This document shows positions 14,888-19,257 of a stretch of DNA of 19,257 bases, piece after piece. Numbering within the stretch: position 1 is the stretch's first letter; every line of letters starts with the position of its first letter. The translations under genes were made by a program, and so were the position numbers. A model generated the notes under the pieces. That model searched no databases. It saw only the letters and a program-made list of their open reading frames with translations, and had not been told where the DNA came from. Origin of the DNA: an uncultured Caldilineales bacterium (GTDB taxonomy: Bacteria > Chloroflexota > Anaerolineae > JAAEKA01); the NCBI GenBank assembly GCA_937907455.1, contig CALESQ010000116.1, positions 1-19,257 on the forward strand. Reading direction: 5' to 3'.

Positions 14888-15697
14888 TCAAATGAGGCGC
14901 GCCTGGCCCAGGCCCATGGTGGTGCGCTGGCCGATGCCGGCGTACAGGGCAAAGGCAGCCAGCAGGCAGATCAGCCCCACCCAGTAGCGATCAGCCACGC
15001 GGAACGAATAGGTGGTGAGGCCGACGAAACCAGGAAAGGCGCCGTGTTCGCTCTGCTCGCCGAAGCTGACGCGCTCGCTGTGTAGCTGGTGGCGGCTGAT
15101 AGCTACGCATTCATCGGCAAAACGCAGCAACTCATCGGGTAAGGTGATGGGCGCAGTGGCGTTCCAACGGCGTAGCAGCCCCTCGAACACCAGCCGCGGC
15201 AGTGGCAGTGGCACAAACAAGCCTTGCGAATGGAATACCGTAGGCGAGTTGAAACGCAGGGTGATGCTGCGTGCGGCCCGTTCTACCAGGGTGTGCGTTT
15301 GCACCAGCCCGGCAAAACTGGCGTCACCGGCCCAGGGATGCTGCTGCGCTGTGCGCGCCACATCCACCAGACGCAGGGTGAGCGGTCCCAGCGTGACGCC
15401 CGCAGGCAGCGCTGGCAGCAGGCATTCGCTCATCAGGCGAGAGAGTTGCGGCTCGTAGGTGGTGAGGCGCAGCCCATACCAGTGGCCCGCGGGGGCATCC
15501 TCAGCAGGTGCGCGCTGTCGCCACAGATCAGACACGGTAAAGGGGCGCTCGTGGTTTGGCTCGTGCAGGGTGGCGGCCAACTTAGGATCATGGCGCGCAA
15601 TTTGGCTCAGAAACCAGGCGTGTGCAGCGCGGCCAACTGCGGGCGCGGCAGGCGCGTCAGGGGACGCATAAAGAGTGAGTACAGTAGAGGTGAGCAT
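14888..15697 (-). CDS. cas6: CRISPR-associated endoribonuclease Cas6
   Basis: 269 residues; cuts the CRISPR precursor RNA within repeats to make crRNAs. The ATG has no clear ribosome binding site. The N-terminal half has a first ferredoxin-like fold with GRAAHAWFLSQI, in which H26 is a candidate catalytic histidine by position. The C-terminal half has SITLRFNSPTVFHSQG (about 144-159), PLPLPRLVFEGLLRRWN and the glycine-rich loop GIGQRTTMGLGQARL (254-268), as in the Cas6 C-terminal domain (PF10040). It is the last gene of the CRISPR operon and its GC-rich sequence matches the chromosome rather than the cmr genes. It could serve a CRISPR array elsewhere, as none is in this window. Confidence 0.92.
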   Translation of the reverse strand: MLTSTVLTLYASPDAPAAPAVGRAAHAWFLSQIARHDPKLAATLHEPNHERPFTVSDLWRQRAPAEDAPAGHWYGLRLTTYEPQLSRLMSECLLPALPAGVTLGPLTLRLVDVARTAQQHPWAGDASFAGLVQTHTLVERAARSITLRFNSPTVFHSQGLFVPLPLPRLVFEGLLRRWNATAPITLPDELLRFADECVAISRHQLHSERVSFGEQSEHGAFPGFVGLTTYSFRVADRYWVGLICLLAAFALYAGIGQRTTMGLGQARLI

Positions 15698-15720
15698 GGG
15701 AACGGGGAGTAGTAAGCAGT

Positions 15721-15769
15721 CTCAATTGAGAATTGTCAATTCTCAATTCTTAATTGTCAATTCTCGATT
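15721..15769. repeat. Heptamer repeat (NNNAATT type) between the membrane-protein gene and cas6
   Basis: Seven units on the plus strand: ctcaatt, gagaatt, gtcaatt, ctcaatt, cttaatt, gtcaatt, ctcgatt. Some units are reverse complements of each other, so AATTGAGAATTG (15724-15735) and CAATTCTCAATT (15737-15748) form a near-perfect hairpin. The stop codon of the upstream membrane-protein gene (TAA, complement of 15750-15752) lies inside the fifth unit. Confidence 0.88.
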
Positions 15770-16127
15770 GTCCAGGGTCTTGCTTGCGCAGATCCACGGT
15801 GAAGCGGCGGGCGGCGCGGTCTTCCTGCAACAGGCCCAGGCTGCGGCCTTCGGTGATCAGGTCTACTGTCACCTGCCCGTAGGCGCTGATGACCCCCTTG
15901 AGAAAGACCGACAGATCGGCGGGTTCATCGAGGATTTGCTTGGCCTTGCGCGGTGAGATCGGGCGGATGTGTTCTGCACCGCTGCGGTCAACCACGACGA
16001 CTTGCCAGCGGCCATAGTGCCGTTCTTTCCAGCGGTTGAGGATGAACTGCGCAAACAATACGCCGAGAACGACGATGATGAACTCGGACAGCAGGTTGGT
16101 GAGAATGCCCGCGGGTAGTTGGTCCAT
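15750..16127 (-). CDS. Small single-pass membrane protein in the CRISPR locus (unknown function)
   Basis: 125 residues. ATG 16127 is chosen because it follows csx15 by 16 bp and begins directly before the hydrophobic segment; the frame extends upstream into csx15 to 16274 without support. One transmembrane segment at about 12-32 (LLSEFIIVVLGVLFAQFIL) is followed by a basic stretch (NRWKERHYGRW), so the ~90-residue C-terminal part should be cytoplasmic. That part has short strands (WQVVVVDRSG, GQVTVDLI, RRFTVDLR) and reads as a small alpha/beta domain. I do not recognise a family. Its place between csx15 and cas6 suggests an accessory role in type III immunity, such as membrane tethering of a signal-binding protein. 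The last residues (SRIDN) are encoded by the heptamer repeat, so its 3' end may be truncated or altered. Confidence 0.75.
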   Translation of the reverse strand: MDQLPAGILTNLLSEFIIVVLGVLFAQFILNRWKERHYGRWQVVVVDRSGAEHIRPISPRKAKQILDEPADLSVFLKGVISAYGQVTVDLITEGRSLGLLQEDRAARRFTVDLRKQDPGQSRIDN

Positions 16128-16143
16128 AATAGCTTTGCTCTGG

Positions 16144-16524
16144 CTAGCGCCGTCGTCGTGCCTGCTCGCGTAGCGCCTGCAATTCGATGATCTCCGCGAC
16201 TTCGTAGCGGGTGGGGACGCTGCCTGCCACTGGGCGCAGCCGCAGCAGCGCAGGAAAATGCCCCATGCGGCCATGCAGCTCGGCCAGCAGCGCCGCGGTG
16301 ATGAAGTTCAGCGAGGGTGGGTTGAGCAGGATCGGTTCATTTTGCCAGTCGGTTTTGGTCAGCGGCAGGGTATCGAGCAGGGCAATCACTTGCGGCACGA
16401 AGGGCTGATTGGTGTCGAAGTGGGTGGGGGCAGCCACGTCACGCGTGATTGTGCCACCGGTGAGCGCCTCGATCTGCTCACGCTGCGCGGTGGTGATGGG
16501 GTGGGAGAGGTTGATGAGGATCAT
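16144..16524 (-). CDS. csx15: Csx15-like CRISPR accessory protein
   Basis: 126 residues. From memory of the family I recognise the start MILINLSHPITTAQREQI, the central VPQVIALLDTLPLTKTDWQ, and the block LLNPPSLNFITAALLAELHG, followed by GHFPALLRLRPV. The family is found with type III CRISPR systems. The related Csx16 and Csx20 are reported as ring nucleases that degrade cyclic oligoadenylate, so a role in signal binding or removal is a reasonable inference, not a demonstration. The fold would be Rossmann-like, with an N-terminal strand ILINLSHP. No canonical ribosome binding site precedes the ATG. The start overlaps the stop of a possible 35-residue ORF in an ATGA arrangement. The sequence is GC-rich compared with the neighbouring CARF gene. 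Confidence 0.8.
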   Translation of the reverse strand: MILINLSHPITTAQREQIEALTGGTITRDVAAPTHFDTNQPFVPQVIALLDTLPLTKTDWQNEPILLNPPSLNFITAALLAELHGRMGHFPALLRLRPVAGSVPTRYEVAEIIELQALREQARRRR

Positions 16525-16628
16525 GGGGTTTCTTGCTCAACGTCCTGACGCGTCTGTTCGATCAGTGCGGCTATCTGGCTCAGGCGTTGCAGGTTGGGTT
16601 TGATACTCGACCAGGTGGATGTGGGCAT
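16521..16628 (-). CDS. Possible 35-residue ORF coupled to csx15
   Basis: An ATG at 16628 opens a 35-codon frame whose TGA overlaps the csx15 ATG as ATGA. It starts ten bases after the CARF gene stop. The peptide (MPTSTWSSIKPNLQRL..., then LSQIAALIEQTRQDVEQE) would be mostly one amphipathic helix. There is no ribosome binding site, so translation would depend on coupling from the CARF gene. The tight fit between two genes is the only support. It could also be the eroded end of a larger gene. Confidence 0.4.
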   Translation of the reverse strand: MPTSTWSSIKPNLQRLSQIAALIEQTRQDVEQETP

Positions 16629-16638
16629 GGGAGATAAG

Positions 16639-17895
16639 TTAGGGTTGAGATGGTAAAGACAATTGGTCTAGCTGTCGACACAAGTCTTTGGTTTGGTTAA
16701 TCAAAGACTTGGCAAAAAGAGGGTTTTTGCGAAAACCTGCATGATTTAGATCATTACGTACTTGGCCTAGATTATGAAATAATTGAATAGCTATAGTAAT
16801 TTGAGGAATATTGCTCAAGGGAGTTGTATCAATATCTTTATCAGATTCGTCACTTCGCCATGTTTTCTCGGCACCAAGTATTCTACTGACACGTTCTCTT
16901 TGTTGTCGAACATCCAGCGAAAATTGGCCCATTTGAACCATAGTCCACGAGATTAACCATTCTTGTCCAAGAGTAGCGGCTTGGATGATTTGATTTTTGT
17001 CTACATACCACTTTACCAGATCACGCTGAATAGTCAACGATTGAATAAGATTTGATTGCTCCAGTGGTTTGTCCAATGCAAAGGGGGCATAAGCTTGACG
17101 TACAGCGTCGGTAATTAGGGTAAAAGGCGGAGCCCATTGTTCAAAAGCTAGTTGTGCGCCATCTAGTGTCTTGTTAAGCACAGTGGCTGCTTGCATTGTC
17201 TCTATTGGGCGTGTAAGACGCAGGGGCCGTGCAACGTTTTCCATTGCGCTAGCAGCCTTCTTCAGTTGTGATCCAAAGGATTGGGCTTGACGATTACCAG
17301 CGGCAGCAGCAAGATGAATTGGAGTGGCTTCGCTATTTTGTAATAGACTGGCTAAATCATTTGCATCACCGAAACGTATGAAACGATCGGCAGCCGTTAG
17401 CCAGTCTAACAGAGTAACGAAACGCGTTAAGTCGAAGACTGGTGCGCGCGTTGGTGTGAATGATTTGTCTCCAGCCTCAAGCGCGCCGTAGACAACTGCT
17501 TTCAGTTTTATCTGCTTGACCGCACGAAGATAGGCAACCGCCAGAAATGAGAGAAATGGTAATGTGCGAAAGCCGTGAGTGATATCGAAAATCACTTCGT
17601 CTTTTTCTTCAACTGCATCTGCAACTGTTCCGAAGATTTGCCACAACTCCCTCTCGTTGCTTCCATCAGGAATATCTATAGGCTCGATGAAACGAACTGA
17701 ATCTTTAGTCAAGCGATAAAGAGAATCATAATGCTTATCGCGCGCGCCGGCCGTAACGAAAACAAGCAAGGTATCTATAGTATAGAGACGTGTCAATGCC
17801 GCCGGAAAGTAAGGGGCCGTATATTCTCTGCCATCAGGTAAATAATAAGTCGTTTCTGACGCGTTTCCAGCACCGAGAAAGGAAATGGCTTTCAT
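16639..17895 (-). CDS. csx2: CARF-HEPN ribonuclease, Csx2/TM1812 (DxTHG) family
   Basis: 418 residues; a predicted cyclic-oligoadenylate-activated RNase. The N-terminus MKAISFLGAGNASETTYYL with the following DGREYTAPYFPAALTRL is typical of the TM1812/TIGR02221 group, often lumped with Csx1. The CARF domain (about 1-155) carries DITHGFR with DxTHG at 104-108, near the ligand pocket. A helical linker follows (about 160-300). The C-terminal HEPN domain ends with R380-N-D-L-N-H385, the RxxxxH catalytic pair that cuts single-stranded RNA. Both halves look intact, so it should be active. Ligand size is not determined from sequence, though cA4 is most common for such proteins. It begins 48 bp after cmr6. 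This gene is clearly AT-richer than the genes downstream of it. Confidence 0.92.
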   Translation of the reverse strand: MKAISFLGAGNASETTYYLPDGREYTAPYFPAALTRLYTIDTLLVFVTAGARDKHYDSLYRLTKDSVRFIEPIDIPDGSNERELWQIFGTVADAVEEKDEVIFDITHGFRTLPFLSFLAVAYLRAVKQIKLKAVVYGALEAGDKSFTPTRAPVFDLTRFVTLLDWLTAADRFIRFGDANDLASLLQNSEATPIHLAAAAGNRQAQSFGSQLKKAASAMENVARPLRLTRPIETMQAATVLNKTLDGAQLAFEQWAPPFTLITDAVRQAYAPFALDKPLEQSNLIQSLTIQRDLVKWYVDKNQIIQAATLGQEWLISWTMVQMGQFSLDVRQQRERVSRILGAEKTWRSDESDKDIDTTPLSNIPQITIAIQLFHNLGQVRNDLNHAGFRKNPLFAKSLINQTKDLCRQLDQLSLPSQP

Positions 17896-17943
17896 GGATA
17901 CACTTTCTGATCTATAACTAAAGCAGCTGGTTGAAGTAAGACG

Positions 17944-19008
17944 TTACACCTGAATGAAACTTTGCAGTTCCTGATACCAAGTTTTGCCCTCCGAATTCTT
18001 GACACGTCCGGCTGCTTTTACCTTGTCTAAAATAGCTTGTGCGATACGACGCCGCGTCTCATCAGAGGCTTCAAGGGCTTTCCATTGCTGATAGACGGCA
18101 TTAATTTCGCTGGCTACTTTTGGGTTCGGCATCTGATCAAGGCGTAACTGGAACTCCTGCATGATGCCTTGCTCGGCAGAGGACAGAGAAGGGGTACTTA
18201 TATCTCCGGAAGTTTCATCTTGCGGCAGGATCTCAGATGTCGGCATGTCGAGATGCATACGCCCATAGCCGCTGGAGGTTTTTGCGCCGATCCCCTCTTC
18301 ACGCAAAGCAAGATTTAGAATCTCAAAGGCCTTGTCAGTCCATCGAATATCCCCGCCGATCACAATGAGATATTTACCTGTTGCGCTAAGAAATGGTACA
18401 GGAATAGGGCTGTCCCAGTCGGCGGGAGCCTCGTTGCCCTGATAATACCCGGGGTGATGCACGGTAATTATATCTGGCCAGAGTGATTTTTTCTCAAAAG
18501 CGCTGTCAGGCATGTATAACGCATCGAAAAAGGTCAGATAGCCGGCAGATTCGGCATTGCCGAACATAATGGTGTGTGCTTTGCCTCCTTTGCGCCACTG
18601 GCTATCTTCTAGATACTTGTTTGCATAGCGAGCGGCCAAGCCTTTTAAGGCGCTTCCGGGAATGTAGGGTACGCCATAGGTGCGGTGTAACGTAATTGAC
18701 GTTTCCAACACGCCCTTGCTGCCTAATCCTACCGACAGGCGTCCCTGCGTTGAAGCGATGCGCATTTGGCTGTCCTGCACGCCGGCAGCGCTTAAGGTTG
18801 CTCGCCAGCGGTTGAAGAATTCTTTGTAAGGTGTTGTTGCTATTTCTGGCTTGTCCTCTCCAGTAAAACCAGATACCTCCTTAACTAATTCCTGCTTAGT
18901 TTCATTGCCTTGGTCAGCAAGATACTTATCCAACCACAAACCAGCATGAGGTGAGGTTACTTTGAGTGCTTTGGCCGTTATATTAGCTAGCTCATCACGT
19001 CTGTTCAT
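17944..19008 (-). CDS. cmr6: Type III-B CRISPR RAMP protein Cmr6
   Basis: 354 residues; a Cas7-group subunit of the Cmr crRNA-guided RNA-targeting complex. The RAMP core includes RLSVGLGSKGVLETSITLHR (about 90-109), the block GVPYIPGSALKGLAARYA (about 111-128), MFGNAESAGYLTFFDA (about 147-163) and the C-terminal glycine-rich loop IGAKTSSGYGRMHL. A polar, less conserved tail (about 255-354) contains helices and could be a lineage-specific extension. The ATG overlaps the stop of the preceding cmr5 as ATGA. The next gene is the CARF-HEPN effector, 48 bp downstream. Remaining subunits (Cmr1-4) should lie beyond the right edge. Confidence 0.95.
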   Translation of the reverse strand: MNRRDELANITAKALKVTSPHAGLWLDKYLADQGNETKQELVKEVSGFTGEDKPEIATTPYKEFFNRWRATLSAAGVQDSQMRIASTQGRLSVGLGSKGVLETSITLHRTYGVPYIPGSALKGLAARYANKYLEDSQWRKGGKAHTIMFGNAESAGYLTFFDALYMPDSAFEKKSLWPDIITVHHPGYYQGNEAPADWDSPIPVPFLSATGKYLIVIGGDIRWTDKAFEILNLALREEGIGAKTSSGYGRMHLDMPTSEILPQDETSGDISTPSLSSAEQGIMQEFQLRLDQMPNPKVASEINAVYQQWKALEASDETRRRIAQAILDKVKAAGRVKNSEGKTWYQELQSFIQV

Positions 19009-19257
19009 TGGTCATTGTCCTCAGCATTATCATCATCCGTAGCGTCAACGCCTAAAACAGATTGTGCATAGCGCTTGTACCACGTAAGCGCCAGCATAAC
19101 ATCGTCGGTCAAGCGCATGTACTGCAACAAGGGCAATTCGCGGCTTTGTTGCAGGAGTTCGTTTACATCAGCACCCAACACGGTCGCACTAAGATGTTCT
19201 AACAGTTTCAGTAGTTCACGATTTTGGCAGTTGAGCAGGTAAGGGCAGGGCCATGAC
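19005..19257 (-). CDS. cmr5: Type III-B CRISPR small subunit Cmr5 (N-terminus missing)
   Basis: An open frame enters from the right edge (first full codon at 19256) and ends at TGA (complement of 19005-19007), giving 83 C-terminal residues. The stretch LLQYMRLTDDVMLALTWYKR, followed by YAQSVLG, matches the end of Cmr5, where a helical YxxLTxxAxxLxxWxKRYA pattern is conserved. An acidic tail (DDDNAEDNDQ) follows. Cmr5 is the small helical filament subunit of the Cmr complex. The stop overlaps the cmr6 start by ATGA, which supports the operon reading and implies coupled translation. Confidence 0.85.
   Translation of the reverse strand, partial: SWPCPYLLNCQNRELLKLLEHLSATVLGADVNELLQQSRELPLLQYMRLTDDVMLALTWYKRYAQSVLGVDATDDDNAEDNDQ

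Noticed and set aside
15721..15769. Short CRISPR-like array next to cas6
   Set aside because: The period is only seven bases and units have no spacers; it is one of five similar heptamer repeats in the window.

Overview
The window looks like a chromosomal segment of a bacterium of the Chloroflexota (Anaerolineae/Caldilineae-like). This placement is an inference. It rests on the gene combinations (a multi-HhH protein beside a LysM/Ig-like protein, a T-box-controlled ileS of the zinc-binding 'type 2' form, a TIGR03960/TIGR03936 pair, a Csx15-like protein) and on the style of the proteins, not on a marker gene. Most of the window is GC-rich housekeeping DNA. The right-hand ~2.6 kb is visibly AT-richer.

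Plus-strand half (1-8873). A gene cut by the left edge encodes an acidic 16-residue tandem repeat followed by three helix-hairpin-helix domains. Next comes a membrane-anchored protein with four Ig-like modules and a C-terminal LysM. A promoter and a T-box leader with an isoleucine specifier and a strong terminator then lead into ileS. After ileS come a DksA/TraR-type zinc finger gene with its own extended -10 promoter, lspA (overlapping it by one base) and an RluD-type pseudouridine synthase gene.

Minus-strand half, housekeeping part (14636 down to 8914). In transcription order these are a TIGR03960 B12/radical SAM protein, a Ca2+/H+ antiporter, the TIGR03936 (DUF2344) partner, a consensus sigma-70 promoter with a structured leader, rplU, rpmA, rpmE, a terminator, and tdk. 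tdk converges on rluD.

Minus-strand CRISPR part (19257 down to 14888). This is the downstream end of a type III-B (Cmr) operon: cmr5 (cut by the right edge), cmr6, a CARF-HEPN ribonuclease with DxTHG and Rx4H motifs, a possible 35-residue ORF, csx15, a small single-pass membrane protein, cas6 and a terminator. No CRISPR array is visible. The Cmr complex would make cyclic oligoadenylate through its Cas10 (off the right edge). The CARF-HEPN protein would be the RNase effector, and Csx15 is a candidate to bind or remove the signal. The membrane protein has no known role and is the most interesting unknown.

A theme that crosses the window is a set of 7-bp-period repeats at five places (inside the T-box leader, after ileS, across the end of rluD, before cax, and across the end of the membrane-protein gene). 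Two of these supply the C-terminal codons of the gene they touch.
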